Positions 34,770 to 42,414 of a stretch of DNA of 64,000 nt are shown one piece after another. Every line of letters starts with the position of its first letter. The stretch's first letter is position 1. Both the position numbers and the translations under genes were made by a program. Source of the DNA: Hyphomicrobium_A sp963759735 (GTDB lineage Bacteria; Pseudomonadota; Alphaproteobacteria; Rhizobiales; Hyphomicrobiaceae); assembly GCA_963759735.1 (NCBI GenBank), contig CAVXAF010000006.1, positions 39,494 to 103,493 of the forward strand, in the 5' to 3' direction. The notes under the pieces are model-generated. The model saw only the letters and a list, made by a program, of their open reading frames with translations, did no database searches and was not told where the DNA came from.

Positions 34770-34921
34770 TCGTCATAGGACTGAGGCTGTGCGCGCTTCG
34801 AGCCGAAGGAGAGTATTTTCAACACGGTATCGAGAACCTCGAAAAGCCCTTGGTAGCGGCCCAGGGGGCATGGTGCCCCGATCGGGGGCCCTGTCAATCG
34901 GCGTATTGGCCGCGATCAGGC

Positions 34922-36880
34922 TTAAGGGGAAGGCGTTGCGGGGGCCCAGCCCCCGCCGGAATTGGCGCCACCGCTAGCAGCGCTCGGCGGCTTCTTTTCG
35001 GCGCCTTTCTTATCGCGAGGGTAAAAAATCGCGCTGGGACGGTTGCCGGCGCCCGGCCGTGCGGCAAAGCCGGACCCATCCTTGGCGTCGGGTGCAGCCG
35101 TCGCCGACCAGGCCGCGCCGCCATCGCTATCGATGACGCTTTCGCCGGTAAGCATGTTGATGGTCAGCTTGGTCCCGCGCACCACGTTCTTGCCTTGGGT
35201 CAGGATCACGTCGCCGCCGAGTACCACCTGGTTCTTCTTCACGTCGTAGTCGGCCCGATCGCCGGTGGCATTCTGCCCGTTCTTGGAGGTGACGATCACC
35301 TTGCCGCGCGCCTCGATGCGCGTGATCTCGGCCGGGGCGTTGGCGCCGGACGCCTCGGCCTGCTCGGCGAGGCCGGCAGCTCCCGTGTAGAAGGCGCGCA
35401 GCTCGGAGGTGCGAACGACGAAATCGCCTTGCGTGGCGTGGACGTCGCTGCGGAATACCGCCTGCTTGGCGCGGTCGTCGACCTCGAGGCGACCCGCCTC
35501 GACGTTGATCGGCGCGTTGGGATCGGTCTTGAACATCGCTGCCCCGCCGAGCGCGCCTGTCGCCGTCTCGACGAGCTGCGAGGCTTTCTCCTTGAGCGAG
35601 TGTGCTTCTTTCGCCTCGCCGCGGAAGAACTGCGTCCAGATGCGGCCGGGGTCGTCCGCCGTTCCGGGCGAGGACAGCTGCGTGCGGCCGCTGGCGCGTT
35701 CCACGTAAAGCCGTTCGCCCTTGAGCTGGTTGCGGCCTTGTACGGCGGCGACGTTGCCGGTCATCAGGATGGTGTCGGCGCGCTGGTCGACAGTGACCTT
35801 GTCGGCGCTGGCCTGGCGGCCTTCGCCCGATTGCATCTCCACGTTTCCGTTGACCACGGCCACCTGGCTTACGGCGTCGTAGTCGAGGGACGCGCCGGTA
35901 ACCCGGTCCTGCGGCGCGCGCGTCATGATGACGGGTGTTTTCGACACGATGCGCTTGATCTTGGTGCCGGCGCCCGGAGTCGCGGTGGCACCCGCATCCT
36001 CGCCACCCTCATATTGCACCTCGAGCGCGTTGGTCTCCAGCATGGCGCCCGCCTGCTTGGCTTTGACTTTGCCGGTGAACGTGGCGCTCTTGCCGGTGTC
36101 GTCGATGTCGAGACGTCCGGCGGTGATATCGATCGGCCCTTGTCCGCCGCCGATCAGCGGCGCAGCCGCCTTCTTGGTCTCGGCCGTCGGCGGCGCGTCG
36201 TCCTTGGGCGGTACGAGGTGCGCCCTGACGTCATCTACGAAAGCGATCTCGCGGGTCTTGCTCAAGATGCGCATCTCGTTGGAGCGGACCGTGCCCGTCG
36301 GCATCTCGACGAGGACCGGCTCCTTGGAGAAAATGACGTTGTCGTTGGTCATGATGGTGGCGCTCGTCAGCTTCGCCTTGAGGCCGCTCTCTGCGACGAT
36401 GTCGATGCCGCCGGTCAGATCGAGCTTGTTCTTCTTGGTATCGAACTCGCCGTGCGCCGCGGTGAGGAGCGTCTTAGATTTTTTGGGATCCGTCAGGTCG
36501 CCGGTGATGTCGTTGAGGCGCACGAAGTCGGTATTGACGAGATCCTGCACAGCCGTCTTGGCGCGCACGACAAACTTTCCGCCGTCCTTGTTGAACCCCT
36601 CGTAGCTCGGATTATCCATGGTGAGGTTTTCAGGAATGATGCGCGGCACTTCAAGGCGCGGGAGGCTGGCGACCCAGCCGGTCGAATCGAGGATGAGCAG
36701 CGAATAGAGTGTGACGACGCCGATGGCTGTGCCGGGGAGCGACCAGCGCAGCACCCGCACCAGGCGGGTATGACGGCGCGCGCGCGCGAAGTTGCGCGCC
36801 CGGTCGGCGGCAGTGGTGCCGGCGAAAGGATTGGAGCCCGTCCATGTCTCGCCGGGGGCGAACTGGGTGGTCGTTGCCAT
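34922..36880 (-). CDS. LptC-LptA fusion: periplasmic LPS bridge protein
   Basis: 652 aa. Residues 1-46 are cytoplasmic, 47-65 form one membrane helix (W-S-L-P-G-T-A-I-G-V-V-T-L-Y-S-L-L-I), and 80-225 match LptC (N-P-S-Y-E-G-F and T-G-G-I-D-I-V-A-E-S-G). Two OstA/LptA-type beta-jellyroll segments follow: about 248-400 (I-D-I-T-A-G-R-L-D-I-D-D) and about 455-590 (I-N-V-E-A-G-R-L-E-V-D-D; G-D-V-I-L-T-Q-G-K-N-V-V-R-G). LptC normally docks LptA as a separate protein; here both are one chain with the LptA part duplicated. The tail is Pro/Ser/Gly-rich. Between rnd and lptB. Confidence 0.85.
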   Translation of the reverse strand: MATTTQFAPGETWTGSNPFAGTTAADRARNFARARRHTRLVRVLRWSLPGTAIGVVTLYSLLILDSTGWVASLPRLEVPRIIPENLTMDNPSYEGFNKDGGKFVVRAKTAVQDLVNTDFVRLNDITGDLTDPKKSKTLLTAAHGEFDTKKNKLDLTGGIDIVAESGLKAKLTSATIMTNDNVIFSKEPVLVEMPTGTVRSNEMRILSKTREIAFVDDVRAHLVPPKDDAPPTAETKKAAAPLIGGGQGPIDITAGRLDIDDTGKSATFTGKVKAKQAGAMLETNALEVQYEGGEDAGATATPGAGTKIKRIVSKTPVIMTRAPQDRVTGASLDYDAVSQVAVVNGNVEMQSGEGRQASADKVTVDQRADTILMTGNVAAVQGRNQLKGERLYVERASGRTQLSSPGTADDPGRIWTQFFRGEAKEAHSLKEKASQLVETATGALGGAAMFKTDPNAPINVEAGRLEVDDRAKQAVFRSDVHATQGDFVVRTSELRAFYTGAAGLAEQAEASGANAPAEITRIEARGKVIVTSKNGQNATGDRADYDVKKNQVVLGGDVILTQGKNVVRGTKLTINMLTGESVIDSDGGAAWSATAAPDAKDGSGFAARPGAGNRPSAIFYPRDKKGAEKKPPSAASGGANSGGGWAPATPSP

Positions 36881-37150
36881 GCGCTCGCGCAGCTAGGGGG
36901 TTCGGCTATTTATCGAGCGAAGTTCTCGGTCGGAGCCACACTAGCAAGTCTTTGAATTCAGTGTCCGGCACGTTTTCGCATTCCCTCCGACCCAGCCGCG
37001 AACGGTCCCTGGCTCGATGGCCGCACGATGCGCCCTCGCAGCCCGGTAAATCGCCGTCAATTGGGGTTATATTGGGACTGCCTGGTGCGGCCCGCGGACA
37101 GCGTTAAGCGCCCTTCACGGTGGCAATGGGGCGCCCACCTGTGCCCCTGC

Positions 37151-37771
37151 TTAATGGGAAAAAATGTCGTCCTCGCCGAATCCGGCCAGGTCGAGCTTGG
37201 CGCGTGTCGGCAGAAAACCGAATGCCGCCTGCGCATAGGCCTGGCGGCCTTCGCGCGCCAGCATGGCGTCCAGCTTGGTCTTGAGGGCGTGCAGATGCAG
37301 CACGTCGGAGGCGGCGTAGGCGAGCTGCTGCTGGCTGAGATCGCGTGCAGCCCAGTCGGAACTCTGCTGCTGCTTCGACAACTCGATGCCGACCAGTTCC
37401 CCGACCAGATCCTTGAGGCCGTGTCGGTCGGTGTAGGTGCGCACCAGCTTGGAGGCGATCTTGGTGCAATAGATCGGCGTCGTGACGACGCCGAGGTACT
37501 TCTCGATGACGGCAATGTCGAAGCGGGCATAGTGAAAGATCTTCAGCACCGCCGCATCGGTGAGCAGCGCCTTGAGATGGGGAGCGGCGTAGTCGCTGCC
37601 GTCGAACTGCACGAGGTGGGCGCTGCCATCACCCGACGACAGCTGAATGAGGCACAGCCGGTCGCGATTGACGTTGAGCCCCAGCGTCTCGGTATCGACG
37701 GCGACGCTCGAGCCGAAGTCGAGCCCCGCGGGAAGATCGTTCTTGTGCAGCGTGATTGAGGATTTGGCCAT
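37151..37771 (-). CDS. rnd: Ribonuclease D (short form)
   Basis: 206 aa DEDDy 3'-5' exoribonuclease. Motif I is V-A-V-D-T-E-T-L-G-L, motif II is H-Y-A-R-F-D-I-A-V-I, and motif III is Y-A-A-S-D-V-L-H-L. The HRDC domains of the longer E. coli enzyme are absent, as is common for this short alphaproteobacterial form located upstream of lptC. Likely acts in tRNA 3' maturation. The 270-bp region between it and lptC/A has no gene. Confidence 0.92.
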   Translation of the reverse strand: MAKSSITLHKNDLPAGLDFGSSVAVDTETLGLNVNRDRLCLIQLSSGDGSAHLVQFDGSDYAAPHLKALLTDAAVLKIFHYARFDIAVIEKYLGVVTTPIYCTKIASKLVRTYTDRHGLKDLVGELVGIELSKQQQSSDWAARDLSQQQLAYAASDVLHLHALKTKLDAMLAREGRQAYAQAAFGFLPTRAKLDLAGFGEDDIFSH

Positions 37772-38027
37772 CGTTGTAGCGCCCTTGCTTTGCCGGGCTG
37801 CGATGGGCAGCCACCCCGTATAGCCCTGAATGCTTTAACGAGCGTTCCCTATCCAATCCCGGGTGGTCAATGCAAGCGGCAGGTCGTGTGCATGCACCGT
37901 TGCGTCCATTGCGACATCTTTTGCGGTCATCGCCTAAGCGCGGCAATAACCAATCGGCGGGGCGTTTGTGGCTCGCGGGGGCCTTCCCCTGCTAGCAATC
38001 GGGCAAACCGTCCAAGGAAATTCGCCC

Positions 38028-38471
38028 GTGCCCAGCATCCACAGCGTCAGCTTAAAGAACATCAAGATCATCGCACTGCTCGCCGCTTTCGTGACCGTGC
38101 CGCTCCGTGCCGCCGGCGCCCAGGATCTCGATGCGCTTTTCCTCGGCGGCTACTGGTGCAGCACGCGCGGCGATGCCAAGACGGAGAACATCCCGCGCAA
38201 TCGCAGCTTCCTGCTCAGCCGGCGCGTCGACGGCACGCCGGAGGACGCCTTCACGGAGCGGCTGATCGATATTGTCGGCGACGTGCGCGGGCATCGCATC
38301 ATCCTTGCGCAGCGCCTCAAGAACTCCGACGGCACGGAATGCAAGAACGACTGCCTCATCGCGCAGCGCATCGTGCACAAGGACATGCTGGAGGTCGGCG
38401 ACTGGAACTCGAACACGGGGGTGTTCAAGTCCAATTCCCCGCGCGAATACCTGAACCGCTGCGAGCGCTAA
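38028..38471 (+). CDS. Exported hypothetical protein
   Basis: 147 aa from a GTG with AAGGAA eight bases upstream. A signal peptide (I-I-A-L-L-A-A-F-V-T-V-P-L-R-A-A-G-A) leads to a mature domain with four cysteines (Y-W-C-S-T-R, E-C-K-N-D-C and N-R-C-E-R), probably two disulfides. G-G-Y-W-C-S resembles the start of small periplasmic lipocalin-like or DUF domains, but I do not recognise the family. It stands alone between rnd and tRNA-Leu. Confidence 0.6.
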   Translation: MPSIHSVSLKNIKIIALLAAFVTVPLRAAGAQDLDALFLGGYWCSTRGDAKTENIPRNRSFLLSRRVDGTPEDAFTERLIDIVGDVRGHRIILAQRLKNSDGTECKNDCLIAQRIVHKDMLEVGDWNSNTGVFKSNSPREYLNRCER

Positions 38472-38535
38472 GCCGCCGCGGCGGCGCAGCGGCGTAGCGC
38501 CGGCCTAACTGCGAAAAGTCTAGCTGACATCGGGG

Positions 38536-38622
38536 TGGTGCCCAGGAGAGGACTCGAACCTCCACACCCTTGCGGGCGCCAGCACCTGAAGCTGGTGCGT
38601 CTACCAATTCCGCCACCTGGGC
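38536..38622 (-). tRNA. tRNA-Leu (CAG anticodon)
   Basis: 87 nt on the minus strand. Acceptor arms GCCCAGG and CCTGGGC pair. The anticodon stem CCAGC/GCTGG encloses TTCAGGT, anticodon CAG, reading CUG. The long variable arm and the GGTTCGAGTCC T-arm are typical of class II leucine tRNA. The CCA end is encoded. CUG is the dominant leucine codon in DNA of this GC content. Confidence 0.96.
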
Positions 38623-38768
38623 ACGGAGGCGATCAGTTAGAGAGCGCCGCGGCGGTTGTCAATTGCGCCCGTGCGGCTGCGCGCATCCTTCCCAGGCCGG
38701 CGCGGGCCCGTATAATCCTCGCCAGATCGGGGCGGAGCGGCGGCCCCGGCGCGCGGAGGATGTGGGGC

Positions 38769-39752
38769 ATGGCAGATCGGCTCGACGACCAGGGAATAGC
38801 GACGGTTTTCGGCGGGTCAGGATTTGTCGGCCGCTACGCCGTCGCGGCACTGGCCAAACAGGGCTGGCGCGTGCGCGCCGCCGTACGCCGGCCCGACCTC
38901 GCCGGCTTCCTGCAGACCGCCGGCTTCGTCGGGCAGGTGGCTCCCGTGCAGGCCAACGTGCGCTATCCGCGATCGGTGCAGCCAGCGCTGGCCGGGGCCA
39001 AAGTTGTCGTCAATTCCATCGGCGTGCTGACCAGCGGCGGCAAGCAGACCTTCAAGGCGCTGCACGTCGATGGCCCGCGGGCCGTCGCCAAAGCGGCGCG
39101 CGAGGCTGGCGTGCGCCGGCTGGTGCATATCTCGGCCATCGGCGCCTGTCCCAAGTCGCCATCCGCCTATGCCCGCTCCAAGGCGGAGGGCGAAGCGGCC
39201 GTGCTGGAGGAATTCCCCGGCGCCATCATCATTCGCCCATCCATCGTCTTTGGCCCGGAGGACGAGTTCTTCAACCGCTTCGCCGCCATGGCGCGCATGT
39301 CCCCGCTGCTGCCGCTGATCGGAGGCGGGAGGACGCGCTTCCAGCCGGTGTTCGTCGGCGATCTCGCCGCCGCCATCACCGCGTGCGCGGCCGGCTCAGG
39401 CAAGGCGGGCACGATCTACGAGGCCGGTGGTCCGGAGGTGCTGTCCTTCCGCGAACTGCTCGACCTGACGCAGGAGTGGGCGGGGCGCTCGCGCGGGTAT
39501 CTGCCGTTGCCGTTCTGGCTCGCGAAGCTGCAGGCGATCCTCACCTGGCCGCTGCCAAATGGCCTGCGACCGGTGACGCTGGATCAGGTGCGCATGCTGC
39601 AGCATGACAACGTGGTCAGCTCTGCCGCCAAGAGTGAAGGCCGCACGCTGGCGGCCCTGGGCGTCAGCGCTCCGCACGGCGTCGCCGCCATCGTGCCGAC
39701 GTATCTGGAGCGCTTCCGCCCGCGCGGGCAGTTCGCCCACTATCGGACCTAG
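38769..39752 (+). CDS. NDUFA9-like NAD-dependent epimerase (complex I accessory type)
   Basis: 327 aa atypical SDR. The N-terminal motif is V-F-G-G-S-G-F-V-G-R-Y. Family segments are V-N-S-I-G-V-L, H-I-S-A-I-G-A, Y-A-R-S-K-A-E-G-E and I-I-R-P-S-I-V-F-G-P-E-D-E-F-F-N-R-F. Alphaproteobacterial members are homologous to the mitochondrial complex I subunit NDUFA9; whether they bind complex I in bacteria is not settled. The start was placed after tRNA-Leu at the methionine before A-D-R-L-D-D. The reading frame stays open upstream through the tRNA on the other strand. Confidence 0.88.
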   Translation: MADRLDDQGIATVFGGSGFVGRYAVAALAKQGWRVRAAVRRPDLAGFLQTAGFVGQVAPVQANVRYPRSVQPALAGAKVVVNSIGVLTSGGKQTFKALHVDGPRAVAKAAREAGVRRLVHISAIGACPKSPSAYARSKAEGEAAVLEEFPGAIIIRPSIVFGPEDEFFNRFAAMARMSPLLPLIGGGRTRFQPVFVGDLAAAITACAAGSGKAGTIYEAGGPEVLSFRELLDLTQEWAGRSRGYLPLPFWLAKLQAILTWPLPNGLRPVTLDQVRMLQHDNVVSSAAKSEGRTLAALGVSAPHGVAAIVPTYLERFRPRGQFAHYRT

Positions 39753-39785
39753 CAGGCAGCGGGATCGGCGTTTCACCAAACAAAA

Positions 39786-39811
39786 AGGCTCCGGAGCGTG
39801 ATCCGGAGCCT
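39786..39811 (-). terminator. Rho-independent terminator of the hsp20-DUF1150 unit
   Basis: Perfect 10-bp stem AGGCTCCGGA/TCCGGAGCCT with a 6-base loop. On the minus strand it is followed by TTTTTGTTTGG. It sits 36 bases past the DUF1150 stop. The best intrinsic terminator in the window; on the plus strand there is no T-run. Confidence 0.85.
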
Positions 39812-39846
39812 CGAATAAGTTGCAGTTGGTTGGTGCCGCGCGGTGC

Positions 39847-40116
39847 CTAGTGCACGCTGGCGATCTCCAGGTCATCGTCGATCGCATGCCCGATGGCTGC
39901 CTGGCGCGTGTCGGTCAGCGCCAACGGTGTGCCGTCGGCCGCATGCAGCGAAAACAGGTTGATGCCCTTCGGCAGCCCTTCGATGGCCGGGAACATGCGG
40001 GTCGCCTCGTCGGCGGTAAGCGTCTTGATGTAAGCGACAACTCCGCCGCCCAAGGTGGCGAGCTCATGCTCGGTCATGACAAGACGCACGTCCAAGGTCT
40101 TTTCGGCTTCGGTCAT
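39847..40116 (-). CDS. DUF1150 family protein
   Basis: 89 aa cytoplasmic protein with no signal. E-L-A-T-L-G-G-G-V-V-A-Y-I-K and F-S-L-H-A-A-D-G-T-P-L-A-L-T-D match the DUF1150 family, which in Hyphomicrobiales commonly accompanies small heat-shock genes. Function unknown. GGAG upstream of ATG 40116 fixes the start. Lies 132 bp downstream of hsp20 and shares the intrinsic terminator at 39786-39811. Confidence 0.85.
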   Translation of the reverse strand: MTEAEKTLDVRLVMTEHELATLGGGVVAYIKTLTADEATRMFPAIEGLPKGINLFSLHAADGTPLALTDTRQAAIGHAIDDDLEIASVH

Positions 40117-40248
40117 GACGCTACTCCTTCTTCTAGCCAGGCCCGGCGCATCGCCAACCGAATCTGACGACGAGCGTATCGGCATCCTGGATCGACGCCC
40201 ATCGCTAAAACGCGCAATGAGGCTGTCTCGATGCAACGTTGCCACACG

Positions 40249-40677
40249 TTATTTTCTGTCGCTGATCTCGATCGTCCGCACCAGGCGCTCCGGCTCCAGG
40301 CGCTTCAGCTCGATAGCAAGCAGTCCATCGGACAAGTCAGCAGACTTTACCTCAATTCCATCCGCCAGCACGAAAGTACGGGTAAATTGTCGCGCCGCTA
40401 TGCCGCGGTAGAGGTAGTTGCGGGACTTGTCGTCGGTCTGCCGCCCGCGCACGACCAGCTGGCTGTCGGCGAGCGTGATCTCGAGTTGATCGCGCGCAAA
40501 GCCGGCAACTGCCAGAGTGATGCGCAGCGTCTCGCCATCGCCGTTGGCGGCTTCGAGACGCTCGACATTGTAGGGGGGATAGCCGTCGCCCGAACCCTTG
40601 CTGGCTCGATCGATCAGGCGCTCCATCTCCTCAAAGCCCAATAGCAGGGGGCTGGAGAGCAGAGAAATCCGCGACAT
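40249..40677 (-). CDS. Small heat-shock protein Hsp20
   Basis: 142 aa alpha-crystallin-domain chaperone that holds unfolding proteins. The N-terminal arm includes F-E-E-M-E-R-L-I-D-R-A, followed by Y-P-P-Y-N-V-E-R-L. The crystallin domain has L-R-I-T-L-A-V-A-G-F and L-V-V-R-G-R-Q-T-D, with Y-R-G-I-A-A-R-Q-F-T-R-T-F and the G-L-L-A-I-E-L-K-R motif near the end. AGGAAGGG precedes the ATG. A heat-shock sigma-32-type promoter is visible about 110-140 bases upstream. Confidence 0.92.
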   Translation of the reverse strand: MSRISLLSSPLLLGFEEMERLIDRASKGSGDGYPPYNVERLEAANGDGETLRITLAVAGFARDQLEITLADSQLVVRGRQTDDKSRNYLYRGIAARQFTRTFVLADGIEVKSADLSDGLLAIELKRLEPERLVRTIEISDRK

Positions 40678-40787
40678 CGTCTGAAAGCCCTTCCTGAAGC
40701 GACCTTCGATTTGGGACCCGTCGGAGCCGATTAACCTTGGCCTCCGGTCCAGCCCCGACAGCCGGGCGCTGGTGTTCTTGCTGGAAC

Positions 40788-40816
40788 ATATGGGCGACGA
40801 ATGCAGCTCCTTCAAG
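40788..40816 (-). promoter_or_regulatory. Heat-shock (sigma-32/RpoH) promoter of hsp20
   Basis: On the minus strand CTTGAA, a 16-base spacer and CCCATAT match the RpoH consensus at both elements. The predicted transcript starts near 40780, leaving a leader of about 100 nt before the Hsp20 ATG. The rest of the 310-bp hsp20/M16 divergent region (40678-40987) shows no gene. Confidence 0.7.
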
Positions 40817-40987
40817 CGGCGCGATGGGACCGCCGAGAGCCTCGGTATAGCGCCTCGCATGAACACGATGTCATTTGACATGAAGGATGGTGTCCCGAAG
40901 ATGACGGCAACGCGCCCGTCTCGCCGAGCCGCCTGCGACTGCGGTCATTTTCCTCCACGCGTCCGAGGCCCAATCGGGGAATTATCG

Positions 40988-42388
40988 ATGCATAAGCTCG
41001 GCGTCAGCCGTCCCGCAATCACAGCAATGGCCATCCTCATGCTCGCTTTCGCAAACCAGTCCGCCTCTGCCGCCCCGCGCGCCGTGGAGTTCAAGCTGTC
41101 GAACGGCATGGAGGTCGTGGTCATCCCCGATCACCGCGCGCCCGTCGTCACCCACATGGTCTGGTACAAGGTCGGAGCCGCCGACGAGCCCAAGGGCGTC
41201 TCCGGCATCGCCCACTTCCTCGAGCACCTGATGTTCAAGTCGACGGACAAGATTGCCGTCGGCGACTTCTCCAAGATCATCTCCAAGCTCGGCGGCCAGG
41301 ACAACGCGTTCACCGGCCAGGACGTCACCGCCTACCATCAGCGCATCGCCAAGGAGCAGCTGCCCACCCTGATGGATATGGAGGCCGACCGCATGACGCA
41401 CCTGCGGCTCACCGATGATGAGGTCGCCACCGAGCGGCAGGTCATCATCGAGGAGCGTCGCTCGCGCATCGAGAACAATCCCGGCGCGCGGCTAGACGAG
41501 CAGATGAATGCCGCTCTGTATCTTTCGCATCCCTACGGCGTGCCCGTCATCGGCTGGGCGCATGAAATGGCCAAGCTGTCGCGTGAAGACGCGTTGCGCT
41601 TCTACAAGCGCTATTACGCACCCAACAACGCCATCCTCGTCGTGTCCGGAGACGTGACGCCGGAAGAAGTGAAGCGTCTTGCCGAGCAGACCTACGGCAA
41701 GCTGCCGGCCAATCCCGACGTCGACGGGCGCACGCGTCCGCAGGAGCCGCCGCAGATCGTCGCCCGCCGCCTGACCCTCAAGGACCCGCGCGCCGGCAAC
41801 GCTTCATTCCATCGCTACTATCTGGCGCCCAGCTATGTCACGGCCAAGCCTGGCGAAGCCGAGGCGCTCGACTTGCTGATGAAGATCGTCGCTGACGGCT
41901 CGACCAGCCGGCTTTATCGCAAGCTCGTCGTCGAGGAGAAGGTCGCAGCCACCACGGGCGGCGACTACTCGGGCTACGGGCTCGATTCCGGCGCCATCTC
42001 CGTCTACGCGGTTGCCAGCGGCGGTGACCTCACTACCGTCGAGGCCGACGTTGACAAGGTGCTCGACGAGGTTCGCAAGGACGGCGTCACGCAGCTGGAA
42101 CTCGAGCGCGCCAAGAAGTCGTTGCTCGCCGACTATATCTACGACAGCGACAACCAGGCCAATCTGGCACGGCGCTACGGATGGGCCGTCGCCATAGGTC
42201 GCAACATCGATCAGGTCGAAGGCTGGCCTGCGGCAATCTCAAAGGTCACCGCCGACGACGTCAAGAAGGCGGCCGCCACGTATCTCGATGCGCGCAAATC
42301 GGTGACCGGCTGGCTGTTGCCCGAGGCAGACGACGCCACGGGAGCCGGAAAGAGTGTCGAGCAGCCCGTCGCGCACACCCGCTCCTGA
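40988..42388 (+). CDS. M16 zinc metallopeptidase, catalytic subunit
   Basis: 466 aa, exported (signal I-T-A-M-A-I-L-M-L-A-F-A-N-Q-S-A-S-A). The inverted zinc motif H-F-L-E-H (in A-H-F-L-E-H-L-M-F-K) and the downstream glutamate of E-E-R-R-S-R-I-E-N mark an active pitrilysin/processing-peptidase-type subunit. It is encoded just before a second M16 protein lacking the zinc motif, the classic active/inactive pair related to mitochondrial processing peptidase. Substrate in the periplasm unknown. Confidence 0.93.
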   Translation: MHKLGVSRPAITAMAILMLAFANQSASAAPRAVEFKLSNGMEVVVIPDHRAPVVTHMVWYKVGAADEPKGVSGIAHFLEHLMFKSTDKIAVGDFSKIISKLGGQDNAFTGQDVTAYHQRIAKEQLPTLMDMEADRMTHLRLTDDEVATERQVIIEERRSRIENNPGARLDEQMNAALYLSHPYGVPVIGWAHEMAKLSREDALRFYKRYYAPNNAILVVSGDVTPEEVKRLAEQTYGKLPANPDVDGRTRPQEPPQIVARRLTLKDPRAGNASFHRYYLAPSYVTAKPGEAEALDLLMKIVADGSTSRLYRKLVVEEKVAATTGGDYSGYGLDSGAISVYAVASGGDLTTVEADVDKVLDEVRKDGVTQLELERAKKSLLADYIYDSDNQANLARRYGWAVAIGRNIDQVEGWPAAISKVTADDVKKAAATYLDARKSVTGWLLPEADDATGAGKSVEQPVAHTRS

Positions 42389-42414
42389 TGCTCAGCATGC
42401 CAAGAGGCTATGAA

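Noticed and set aside
34745..36955. Long open frame of over 700 codons on the plus strand opposite lptC/A
   Set aside because: Antisense shadow of a GC-rich gene: no domain, no signal peptide, and it runs through the lptC/A coding region in mirror frame.
40678..40780. ROSE-type RNA thermometer in the hsp20 leader
   Set aside because: A UCGCU-like sequence occurs, but only two bases before the AGGA ribosome site, so it cannot pair with it.
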